The notes: generated from the letters alone by a model not told the origin. Counted from the stretch's first letter, positions 40,523 through 47,417 are shown. The stretch: DNA of 48,923 nucleotides from Shewanella sp. Isolate11 (GCF_022398315.1 NZ_JAKEVF010000008.1:49708-98630), one strand, 5' to 3'. Made by a program: numbers and translations.

Positions 40523-42118
40523 ATGTTAATGAAAAAATTAGCTAGTCGGCTTAACGTTTCTAGTGCGTTTGAACACGCAATAACCGAGCGATTTAGCGAT
40601 GAACATGTTATGTTTCAATCTGAGCGAATCTATGCTCTTGCTCATAAGAATGAAATTATAAACGAAGTTATTGAAGAACTTAATGATAACAGCCTATACC
40701 AACCTAGATATGGTTTTTATTATTCTGTACCTAAGTCTGAAATAGTAGATCGTTACGTCGTTTATCTACCTTTCAAAGAGCTAGTTATTCACTATGCATT
40801 TATTCAGGTTATTGCAGAAATCCTAGACCCTCAATTAATAAAAAATTGCTTTGCTGACCGTTTTGAACGTAATCAGAAAGTTGGGCGTTTAACCAAGAAA
40901 TTTGCGGATCATTCCTGGCCTAATTATTGTGCTTGGCAAGAGCAATACGCTCAGCAATCTGATTTCATGTTGATTACTGATCTATCTAGTTTCTTTGACA
41001 ATATTAATCGGCAAATTCTGATTGAGAAGCTTTCATGTAAATTGGGTACGTCTGTTTCTTCGCCATTTATGCGGTATTTTCAGGACGTAGTGTCACAACC
41101 TGTCCTTAGATTAACTCGGGTACAAGGAATTGTATCTGAAGAATTGGTGCCTCGGCCTAAAGGAATAATCACTGGACCAAGTTGTAATGGTGTTCTTGCA
41201 AACATCTATCTAATGGATATTGATCTAGAACTAAGTAAGTCAACCGATGTCTCGTATGGTCGTTATGTTGATGACATAAAACTTATGGGAAAAAATAAAG
41301 AGGAGATGGTTAAAGCATTCTCCCTTTTACAAGCTAGGCTCCATACTCTCGGGTTAAGTATCAACTCAAGTAAAACCAAGCTTTACAATTGTAAAGATGA
41401 AATTATTGAACTTGTTAGTCAAGAGGTTGTTGTTGGAAGCGATTACCACGGTAATGAAGAAGTTGAGACTCTACGAGAAGAGACAACTATTATTGGCGAA
41501 AAGTTATTGGTTAATGTGCCTTTTGAAAAACGTGAAGTTGAATTTGACTATGATGTAGGTTTAGAGGACATGAAATCTGCAAAGCAGTTTTGTTTCTTTC
41601 TTCAAAAAAATAGCCAAAAAGACTGGCAAGTAAGAGATATTAAATTTTTGGCAGAGATCATTAAACGTTTCCCTTCTTCTGCAAAACATGCAGCGTGGTT
41701 GTTGGTATCTGGGTTATTGAAGTGTGAAGGGGAGGTTTTTAACCTTACATTCAAAATAGTAACCACTCAATTACTTCAATCTCATAATATTCATGAATAT
41801 TGTAAAGCGCGATGTTTGCACCATTTACTTAAACATCGTTCTAGTACCAAACAGTACTTATTTGAAATTCAAGGTTTATCTGAGGATAAAGACTTTGTAA
41901 CAGCGCTTATTCAAACAACTAAATCAGCAGAAACAACTTTGTTGAAAGTGTATGGTATGGAAATGTTGTTCATTTTATTAAGTCTCAAGAAAGAGATGAC
42001 TGCTAATGGGCTGTTAGGTGCTTTTATAGAGCTAGGGATCTCTTTGAACAGTGTAGAAACACAAGCTTTGATGCAGTTCACTAAAGACCTTAATCAGAGT
42101 TATTCGCACTCATCATAA
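40523..42118 (+). CDS. Reverse transcriptase with a helical C-terminal extension (defence type, DRT/Abi-like)
   Basis: A 531-residue RNA-directed DNA polymerase. Motif A is ITDLSSFFDNI (about 153), motif B PKGIITGPSCNGVLANIYL, motif C RYVDDIKLMG (YVDD about 248-251), and motif D-E follows with GLSINSSKTKLY. It lacks the maturase and endonuclease domains of group II introns. Instead it has about 190 residues of predicted helices (HEAT-like, from about 345), as in AbiA/AbiK and other Unknown Group/DRT enzymes linked to phage defence. The subclass cannot be set by eye. It lies 124 bases after the nuclease-like gene, same direction. Confidence 0.82.
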   Translation: MLMKKLASRLNVSSAFEHAITERFSDEHVMFQSERIYALAHKNEIINEVIEELNDNSLYQPRYGFYYSVPKSEIVDRYVVYLPFKELVIHYAFIQVIAEILDPQLIKNCFADRFERNQKVGRLTKKFADHSWPNYCAWQEQYAQQSDFMLITDLSSFFDNINRQILIEKLSCKLGTSVSSPFMRYFQDVVSQPVLRLTRVQGIVSEELVPRPKGIITGPSCNGVLANIYLMDIDLELSKSTDVSYGRYVDDIKLMGKNKEEMVKAFSLLQARLHTLGLSINSSKTKLYNCKDEIIELVSQEVVVGSDYHGNEEVETLREETTIIGEKLLVNVPFEKREVEFDYDVGLEDMKSAKQFCFFLQKNSQKDWQVRDIKFLAEIIKRFPSSAKHAAWLLVSGLLKCEGEVFNLTFKIVTTQLLQSHNIHEYCKARCLHHLLKHRSSTKQYLFEIQGLSEDKDFVTALIQTTKSAETTLLKVYGMEMLFILLSLKKEMTANGLLGAFIELGISLNSVETQALMQFTKDLNQSYSHSS

Positions 42119-42377
42119 ATGATCTAGCGAGGTTTGCTTGACATAAAAGCGTCAATGCCTGTTTAGAAAATCTTTCCACTCGTTAAAGATAGAGGCGTTG
42201 CAAGATGAACCTTTCATTAGGCGTGAACGGATGAGGTAAACAATATTTGAGTACTGGTAACCCACTCAAATTATTAAAAAAGTAATTAAAATATTAGCAT
42301 ATTAACAACTGATTTGCGTTGTTGGTTTGACCTGAGTTTGACAATGTTAAAACATTTAAAAATTAAGATCTGGCCAC

Positions 42378-42417
42378 AAAAAAGCCTGTAACTTATTAAT
42401 AAGTAACAGGCTTTTTT
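42378..42417 (-). terminator. Terminator downstream of the tRNA-Pro fragment
   Basis: A perfect hairpin (AAAAAAGCCTGT, then ACAGGCTTTTTT) with extended pairing through TTACTTATTAATAAGTAA. It lies 12 bases beyond the 3' end of the tRNA fragment on the minus strand, so it is probably the original terminator of that tRNA. It could also end the reverse transcriptase transcript. Confidence 0.85.
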
Positions 42418-42428
42418 GTTTAAGTATT

Positions 42429-42482
42429 TGGTCGGTATGAGAGGATTCGAACCTCCGACCCCTGACACCCCATGACAGTGCA
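42429..42482 (-). tRNA. 3' fragment of tRNA-Pro (anticodon GGG), attachment-site remnant
   Basis: Read on the minus strand, the sequence runs from the anticodon arm (CTGTCATGGGGTGTCAG) through the T arm (GGAGGTTCGAATCC) to CATACCGACCA, matching the 3' part of tRNA-Pro(GGG). The expected 5' half, which should begin CGGTATG and pair with the acceptor end, is absent: the bases upstream are GAACTTACGCAAGAGGC instead. Integrases that target tRNA genes leave such partial copies at the far end of an island. Not a functional tRNA. Confidence 0.85.
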
Positions 42483-42489
42483 CGCCTCT

Positions 42490-42611
42490 TGCGTAAGTTC
42501 TTGAATTTATTTTATTTTATGTTGTTTTGGAATGTTTCTACACAGTGTTTTTTTGTGCTTTTTTAGCTTAATTTGCGTTTTCTACATTCTTTGCAATCAA
42601 TAACTTACGCA
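42490..42611. repeat. Inverted 10-base repeat beside the tRNA fragment
   Basis: TGCGTAAGTT at 42490-42499 and its exact reverse complement AACTTACGCA at 42602-42611 lie 102 bases apart, immediately inside the tRNA fragment. Their place next to an attachment-site remnant suggests integrase arm-type binding sites, which is an inference. Confidence 0.4.
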
Positions 42612-42675
42612 GGGTTTGACCATGTCTTTTTAGTTAATAAATAAAGGCTTAGCTTATTAAAACTCATTAGTTTAA

Positions 42676-42800
42676 TTAATTTGCCAGCTTGATCTCTACG
42701 AGGGGACTTTCACTCCACTCCAAATGATCAAGTGTGTTGACCTTAGTTGATCTCACGTTGGTGTGAGCTACTTTGTGCCTTAAATACAGCATTTGATCGC
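42676..42800 (-). pseudogene. Relic of the C-terminus of a tyrosine integrase
   Basis: On the minus strand the frame ending at 42676 reads LRHKVAHTNVRSTKV, then LDHLEWSESPLVEIKLAN. The intact integrase at 47418 ends with RLAHTDSKSTKV, YVQNHLEW and EIKLA, so this is clearly a homologous end. The nucleophile Tyr position has become Asn (KVNTL against KVYVQ), and a TAG closes the frame about 44 codons up. The rest of the gene is gone. It marks an earlier or tandem insertion by a related element. Confidence 0.8.
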
Positions 42801-42873
42801 TCATCGCCTATATTCTACCGGCATGAAGTTGTGCAGACTTTAACAAGGCTTATTTCAAGCAAGGAGTATTAAG

Positions 42874-42984
42874 ATGTCTGGATGGTATGAGTTAAGTAAA
42901 AGTAGTGATGGACAATATTGTTTTGTCCTAAAAGCTGGGAGCGGTGAGATTGTTGTGGCCGATAACGATCGGCCACAGGTTTAG
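42874..42984 (+). pseudogene. Truncated YegP/DUF1508-family gene
   Basis: A good ribosome site (AAGGAG) and ATG start a frame reading MSGWYELSKSSDGQYCFVLK, then AGSGEIVVA, which is the first half of the YegP repeat domain. It breaks off after 36 codons in sequence that belongs to a hairpin and the 66-bp repeat. Full family members have about 55 or 110 residues. The truncation coincides with the left border of the WYL-FtsZ cargo. Confidence 0.7.
42954..42977. repeat. Perfect hairpin at the yegP break
   Basis: TGTGGCCGAT and ATCGGCCACA are perfect 10-bp arms around AACG. No T run follows. The arms share the TGTGGCCG / CGGCCACA core with the hairpin at 45684. Confidence 0.6.
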
Positions 42985-43041
42985 AGCAATTTCATACTTC
43001 TTCGAATCTGAAACCAGCCATTTTTTTGCCGACTCGTAACT
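42976..43041. repeat. Left copy of a 66-bp diverged direct repeat
   Basis: This copy matches 47308-47373 without gaps at 56 of 66 positions, counted by eye; both begin CAG and include CATACTT, TTCGAAT, GCCGACTC and TAACT. The two copies flank the WYL-FtsZ cargo. It may be an attachment-type site or a trace of homologous element ends. Confidence 0.7.
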
Positions 43042-43244
43042 GCCCCATAACGAGTTTCTCACCATGTCGTTAATCGAATACACTCGAACCTTGTTGACTA
43101 AGTTTTAGTAATAATAGCTAGAGCCCATTGAACGAGTTCCACTCCAATTAGATATCGTAATTCCTATTACCAAAAATATGACAACATCTATGCGTCAAAA
43201 GCTGTCGCAGCTTGTTATTATTCTGTATAAAAATAGCAAGGAAA

Positions 43245-44318
43245 ATGGATATGCAAGAAAAGATTCAACGTCAAATTACGATGTTACAGCAAATCCCTCG
43301 GCATCCTAGACGTATTACCGCAAATGAGATCGTAGAGCGGCTGCAAGACCGACAATATCGGGTCGGATTGAGAACGGTTCAACGTGAACTTAAAGCGATG
43401 CTAGATATGGGAATGTTTGGCATAGAGTTGGACGATAGGGCTAAACCTTTTGGTTGGTACATCTCGGCTTGTTGGAACGATTTCAGTATTAAGATGATGG
43501 ACAAGTCGATGGCTCTTGCATTTTACACGTTGAAACACAATGCCAATCAGTTTCTTCCTCCTCAGAGTCTCAAGCAATTATCGCCTTATTTTGAGCAAGC
43601 AGACCAAGTTTTAGGTAATGATCCAGAAAGTCCTTGGTTATATTGGGCGTGCCGTGTTGCACAACTGCCAGCACCTTTACCTGTCTGCCTTATTGAACCA
43701 GATAAAAAGTCACTTGAAATTGTTCAAAATGCTTTGCTGAATAAGCGGCAACTCGTATGCAAAATACAACGATTTGTTAAAGGTAATGACTACTGGGTTG
43801 AGTATGACCCTATCAATCCACAAGGAATCAGAATTTCAGATGGTGTTCCATTATTGATTTTTACTATAGGTAAGCTTCATCACAAAATTTACGCACGCCC
43901 ATTAGATTCATTAAAAGATATTCGACTACTCGAAACTCCTATAATCGAAATTCCCACCCAGAAATTGCCAGAACAAATACAAAAATCAAATACCATCGAT
44001 ATTAAGCTTCTATTTTCACCTCAATCCAATTTCATATTGAGGAATGCAAAGTTGAGTGAGGATCAAACTTGTGTTCGATTAAACGACGGTAATTATTACG
44101 TTTGTGCAACCGTAATAGATACTCCAAGTTTGCGAGCATACTTATGGCAAATGAATGACACGGTAGAGGTGGTTGCTCCGAGTAAATTGAGGAGTCACTT
44201 TGCTCGTTTATACAGTAAATTGCATCAAAAATATCAACACGGTGCGATCATATCTAACGCACCTCCAGGGTATTCTGGCAAAAATACTGTCAAGGGGATG
44301 GATATATGTACGAAATAA
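43245..44318 (+). CDS. WYL-domain transcriptional regulator
   Basis: A 357-residue protein. The N-terminal helix-turn-helix (about 1-60, with ITANEIVERLQ and VGLRTVQRELKAML) is followed by a WYL-type ligand domain (about 150-240, with WVEYDPINPQGIRISDGVPL and HHKIYARPLDSLKDIRLLE) and a C-terminal beta domain (about 250-345). The start at 43245 is chosen because AAGGAAA precedes it. WYL regulators such as BrxR and CapW control phage-defence loci and are thought to sense nucleic acids. The gene end overlaps the FtsZ-like start by 13 bases, so the two form one unit. Confidence 0.85.
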   Translation: MDMQEKIQRQITMLQQIPRHPRRITANEIVERLQDRQYRVGLRTVQRELKAMLDMGMFGIELDDRAKPFGWYISACWNDFSIKMMDKSMALAFYTLKHNANQFLPPQSLKQLSPYFEQADQVLGNDPESPWLYWACRVAQLPAPLPVCLIEPDKKSLEIVQNALLNKRQLVCKIQRFVKGNDYWVEYDPINPQGIRISDGVPLLIFTIGKLHHKIYARPLDSLKDIRLLETPIIEIPTQKLPEQIQKSNTIDIKLLFSPQSNFILRNAKLSEDQTCVRLNDGNYYVCATVIDTPSLRAYLWQMNDTVEVVAPSKLRSHFARLYSKLHQKYQHGAIISNAPPGYSGKNTVKGMDICTK

Positions 44319-45481
44319 TTCCTAAAGGTAGTCACTTACCCAAAATTGTAGTCTTTGGTGTCGGGGGCTGTGGCTGTAATACGATTAATCAATTGAGCCT
44401 GACGAGCTTGAGCGATAATGTACATCTAATAGCAGTAAACACTGATACACAATCTTTAGCGGCGGTAAATTGCTCAGCTCGTTTACAAATAGGCGCTGAA
44501 GCAACAAATGGTTTGGGGGCTGGTTCCGATCCACAAAGAGGGCTTGCAGCTGCGCAGGAGTCAGAAATTGAGTTGATTGAGCATATCACTACAGCCGATG
44601 TCATTTTTGTTACCGGAGGCATGGGAGGTGGAACTGGTACTGGAGCCATTCCATTTATCGTATCACTCGCAGAAAGGTTAGAAAAGTCTATGGTGGCAGT
44701 AGTTACAGCGCCATTTGGCTTTGAGGGACAATACAGAAATGCTCTAGCGAAAAACGGTCTTGAACAGTTAAAAGAGCATGCAAGTTCACTCATCGTTTTG
44801 CCCAATGATAAATTAGTTAAAACACTCGACAAAAAAATTAGTTTAGTCAATGCCTTTTTTGAGAGTAACAGAGTGCTACAAGATGTACTCATTGGGCTCA
44901 CGACAACGATTAGCCAATCTGGTTTTATTAATATCGACTTAAATGACTTTATTGCTGTCGTTAACTATAAAGGTCGAGCCGCGATGGGGGTTGCCAGACA
45001 GGATGAAGCTGGTGATATTCCCCAGACCATAGAGAAAGCATTAAAAAATCCATTATTAGAAGATATTGAGCTTACCAATGCCAAGGGGGCGATTGTCAGC
45101 GTAATAACGACCAATGATATTGAGCTTAACCAATATTACGAAATTGGAGAGCAAATTCAGCAACAACTGGCACCCAATACCCATCTGATAATGGGGTTAA
45201 CGTTAGTGGAAGATTTAGATTGTGAATTAGAACTTATGATAATCGTTACTGGCATTAGTAGTGGAGCCTTAAACAGTACTAATACAGTTAGCAAAACAGG
45301 CTTAAATGTAGCTCTCAATGTTAATTCAGACCCAAATCACGTTGTGATAAGTCCGCAGTGTTCGGACAAGAAAGTAGATGATAATCTATTGAACGTACAT
45401 GATTTTTTAAAGCAAAAGGCAGGGCGGTTTATAGATGATTCTGAATTAGATATTCCCGCATATACTCGCTTAAACCAATAG
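44306..45481 (+). CDS. FtsZ paralogue encoded on the island
   Basis: A 391-residue tubulin-family GTPase with all FtsZ hallmarks: GVGGCGCNT (residue about 18), GLGAGSDPQRG, the GTP signature GGMGGGTGTGA (about 104), APFGFEG, LPNDKLVKTL, and the T7-loop acids in NIDLNDF (about 209-215). The core is followed by a variable linker and the end DSELDIPAYTRLNQ. That end resembles the E. coli FtsZ tail (YLDIPAFLRKQAD), which binds FtsA and ZipA. A ribosome site (AAGGGGA) precedes the ATG. It is not the housekeeping ftsZ: divergent, no dcw cluster, paired with a WYL regulator. It could poison or modulate host division, or form its own filament. Confidence 0.9.
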   Translation: MYEIIPKGSHLPKIVVFGVGGCGCNTINQLSLTSLSDNVHLIAVNTDTQSLAAVNCSARLQIGAEATNGLGAGSDPQRGLAAAQESEIELIEHITTADVIFVTGGMGGGTGTGAIPFIVSLAERLEKSMVAVVTAPFGFEGQYRNALAKNGLEQLKEHASSLIVLPNDKLVKTLDKKISLVNAFFESNRVLQDVLIGLTTTISQSGFINIDLNDFIAVVNYKGRAAMGVARQDEAGDIPQTIEKALKNPLLEDIELTNAKGAIVSVITTNDIELNQYYEIGEQIQQQLAPNTHLIMGLTLVEDLDCELELMIIVTGISSGALNSTNTVSKTGLNVALNVNSDPNHVVISPQCSDKKVDDNLLNVHDFLKQKAGRFIDDSELDIPAYTRLNQ

Positions 45482-45683
45482 AGTTCATTATACCTAGATT
45501 TGTACTGCTTAATATTTTTCTATTGAAATGGTTTACTAGACAGTGTAAATCAGCAACTATTCATTTAATTGCAATAGTAACTGCATTAATTAAAACATCT
45601 TTTTTCAAATTTTTACATTATTTACAGTTTGTTATGCAGGGAGAGATTGCGTATAAATGGCATATAACAAGTTACTTAATTTT

Positions 45684-45712
45684 GTTCCGGCCACAAAAAT
45701 TGTGGCCGGAAC
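45684..45712. repeat. Perfect hairpin after the FtsZ paralogue gene
   Basis: GTTCCGGCCACAA and TTGTGGCCGGAAC are 13-bp perfect arms around AAA. No T run follows, so it is not a standard terminator. It shares CGGCCACA/TGTGGCCG with the hairpin at 42954. Confidence 0.7.
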
Positions 45713-45775
45713 GGGACTGTCTATATTGAGTTTCGGCAGCCCATTAGCAAGGCGTTGGTCTCGAGGATTGAGTTG

Positions 45776-46186
45776 ATGAAAGATATAAAAATATCATCTG
45801 AAAAAATGTGGTACGACATTAACGATGTTCACGGCCAATCTGGAGGGGTTTATATATTGAGATGCTTAAGTGAGTCAGGCGGCCCAATACCCATAAACCG
45901 ATTATTGGGAACGGATGAGAGCGGCGTTCTATATATCGGTAAAGCAAACTCTTTCCTAAACCGAGTTGCAGAACTTAAAAAGAGCATATCGCCTGATTAC
46001 AATTCCGGATCCCATGAATGTGGCAGTCGTTATAAAAGCCACCGCGCCATTACTCAGGCATTCCCATATAAATTTTTATATGTAAACCTAATAGAAAGTG
46101 AGGAGCCTCGGAAAGTTGAATCTGAACTATTAAATGATTATGAAAATAAGTATGGGGAGTTACCCCCTTTAAATCGAATCAGCTAA
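45776..46186 (+). CDS. GIY-YIG-like nuclease-fold protein
   Basis: A 136-residue protein from the ATG at 45776 (GAGG upstream); an in-frame start at 45755 would add seven residues. GGVYILRC and VLYIGKANSFLNRV match the GIY and YIG strands and the conserved Arg of the GIY-YIG nuclease domain. KVESELLNDYENKYGELPPLNR supplies the usual late Glu and the P-x-N end. There is no DNA-binding domain attached. It could be a stand-alone nuclease or an inactive relative and sits in the same cargo block as the FtsZ paralogue. Confidence 0.6.
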   Translation: MKDIKISSEKMWYDINDVHGQSGGVYILRCLSESGGPIPINRLLGTDESGVLYIGKANSFLNRVAELKKSISPDYNSGSHECGSRYKSHRAITQAFPYKFLYVNLIESEEPRKVESELLNDYENKYGELPPLNRIS

Positions 46187-46282
46187 ATTACCATATCAAA
46201 TCAATCAACTTCGCACTTTCGTCGCCGGACGCGCTAAAGCGAGCAGATTATAGCAGCCTTGGTATGACTCTAGGTGAGCCCT

Positions 46283-46450
46283 ATGCCTACTCCTTACAAA
46301 ATGGTTTTTGCTTGCTTCTCATGCCGTAAATCGTTCAAGCGTGAGTTTAATCTGGTAAAAGAGTGCCCGGTAACTATTTGGTGCCAGGATAGTGACGATG
46401 AGGCCCACAATTTTGGTCGCCTCTTCAAAGCGCCGAAGAGGTCCGAATAG
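46283..46450 (+). pseudogene. Short zinc-ribbon protein gene, probably truncated
   Basis: A 55-codon frame starting at an ATG with a weak ribosome site (AGGTGAG). It has two cysteine pairs: CFSC near residue 11 and CPVTIWC near 28. It ends NFGRLFKAPKRSE before a stop. This resembles the first part of a widespread small zinc-ribbon family (ACF-CRKSFKR ... MGR-FKAP) whose members, from memory, continue for some 30 more residues. The continuation is not found in any frame, so it is probably a broken gene. Confidence 0.45.
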
Positions 46451-46476
46451 ATAGTGGAACAAAGTACAGCTTTTAT

Positions 46477-46701
46477 TTGAGCACTGGTGCTGTTCAAAAA
46501 ATTCGGGTCTGCAAAGGACATCATGATGTTATCTTCTACCCAGAAACCCTGACTGAGGCCCGAAAATTCGTCATCAAGTACAAGAGGTATGCAGTCCCTG
46601 TAGTCAGAGGGAAATATAATAAAATGTTATATGGCAAATCGAACAAGCACCTTGTAGGCTTTTTTCGAAATTTAGATAGTTACAAGAACTCAACCCAATA
46701 G
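46477..46701 (+). CDS. Weak open frame with no recognised family
   Basis: An open frame of 74 codons that would need a TTG start, with no ribosome site near it; the frame is open back to 46402 without an ATG. The product is basic, with KFVIKYKRYAVPVVRGKYNK in the middle. It may be the 3' end of a decayed gene rather than a complete one. Confidence 0.25.
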   Translation: MSTGAVQKIRVCKGHHDVIFYPETLTEARKFVIKYKRYAVPVVRGKYNKMLYGKSNKHLVGFFRNLDSYKNSTQ

Positions 46702-46711
46702 ATGGTGAATA

Positions 46712-47275
46712 ATGAAACCTGAGTTATTTAATAAAATGTTAAAGCGTATTTCTGATGGATATTATTCATCGGATAAATTACAAGTCTTATACGCTAACGC
46801 TGAGAAACAAGGTGATGAGCAAGGTCGAAAATTAATGGCTCAGATTGTTAACTACTCGCAATATCAAGATACGGTTTTGTATAAAAAATTAGTTCCAGAA
46901 AGTGACGTTAATCGCAAACAATTTATGGAAGATGAAGGTTTTACGTGTGCGAATTGGTTGTGGTCTTGGTCTTTCGTTAATCATGAGAAAAAAGCAATTG
47001 CTTTTGGTGCCTGGAATACCGCATATATTGATGAAAATAATGTTGTAATTCTTAGTGAGAATTGGAAAGGAGAGGATCGAGAAGCATTAGGGTATAGCCA
47101 AGCACTGAAACATATAGATTTAGTTAAAAACGAAGGTTATAGCTATCAGGTCTTTAATATGATCCATGGGGGGCACGACTCTAATGGGCGCTCCAAAATT
47201 GCAGGAATAGATCCAGTTTTAAAAAATGCTACAGTCAGGAAGGAAGGCGTGGACTGGATTGCAACGGTTTCGTAA
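46712..47275 (+). CDS. Hypothetical protein
   Basis: A 187-residue soluble protein. The N-terminal third is helical (LFNKMLKRISDGYYSSDKLQ). The rest alternates strands and helices: KKAIAFGAWNTAY, VVILSENWKGE, then ALKHIDLVKNEGYSYQVF and a final segment VRKEGVDWIATV. This layout faintly recalls base-sensing domains fused to HNH restriction enzymes, but the match is too weak to assign. The ATG follows GATGGTGA, a poor ribosome site. It is the last cargo gene before the 66-bp repeat and the integrase. Confidence 0.55.
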   Translation: MKPELFNKMLKRISDGYYSSDKLQVLYANAEKQGDEQGRKLMAQIVNYSQYQDTVLYKKLVPESDVNRKQFMEDEGFTCANWLWSWSFVNHEKKAIAFGAWNTAYIDENNVVILSENWKGEDREALGYSQALKHIDLVKNEGYSYQVFNMIHGGHDSNGRSKIAGIDPVLKNATVRKEGVDWIATVS

Positions 47276-47307
47276 TAAACTGCCATATAACAAATAAGGA
47301 TAGGCCT

Positions 47308-47373
47308 CAGCTTTAGAGCCATTCCATACTTTTTCGAATTCGAAATCAGTCATTTTTGTGCCGACTCATAACT
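47308..47373. repeat. Right copy of the 66-bp diverged direct repeat
   Basis: About 85 percent identical by eye to 42976-43041. This copy contains a perfect 14-base palindrome, TTTCGAATTCGAAA (47332-47345). It lies 45 bases past the 3' end of the integrase gene, the usual place for an attachment site. Confidence 0.7.
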
Positions 47374-47417
47374 CATAAATGTCCAAATTCTTTTTCATTG
47401 ATAGCGATTAATGCTTA

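Noticed and set aside
43212..43244. An upstream start for the WYL gene
   Set aside because: The extra eleven codons lack a ribosome site, whereas AAGGAAA sits right before the ATG at 43245.
44389..44901. A 170-codon minus-strand open frame inside the FtsZ paralogue
   Set aside because: It lies antisense within a clear gene, its translation is rich in Ser, Pro and Cys with no domain, and it has no ribosome site.
45658..45678. GGCATATAACAA-like strings near 1009, 45658 and 47282, considered as integron attC sites
   Set aside because: The strings resemble the ATAACAA core of Vibrio-type repeats, but no paired GTTRRRY/RYYYAAC boxes or proper attC stem could be drawn, and no integron integrase is present.
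46294..46524. A 76-codon minus-strand open frame
   Set aside because: It overlaps the zinc-ribbon frame antisense and shows no recognisable protein features.
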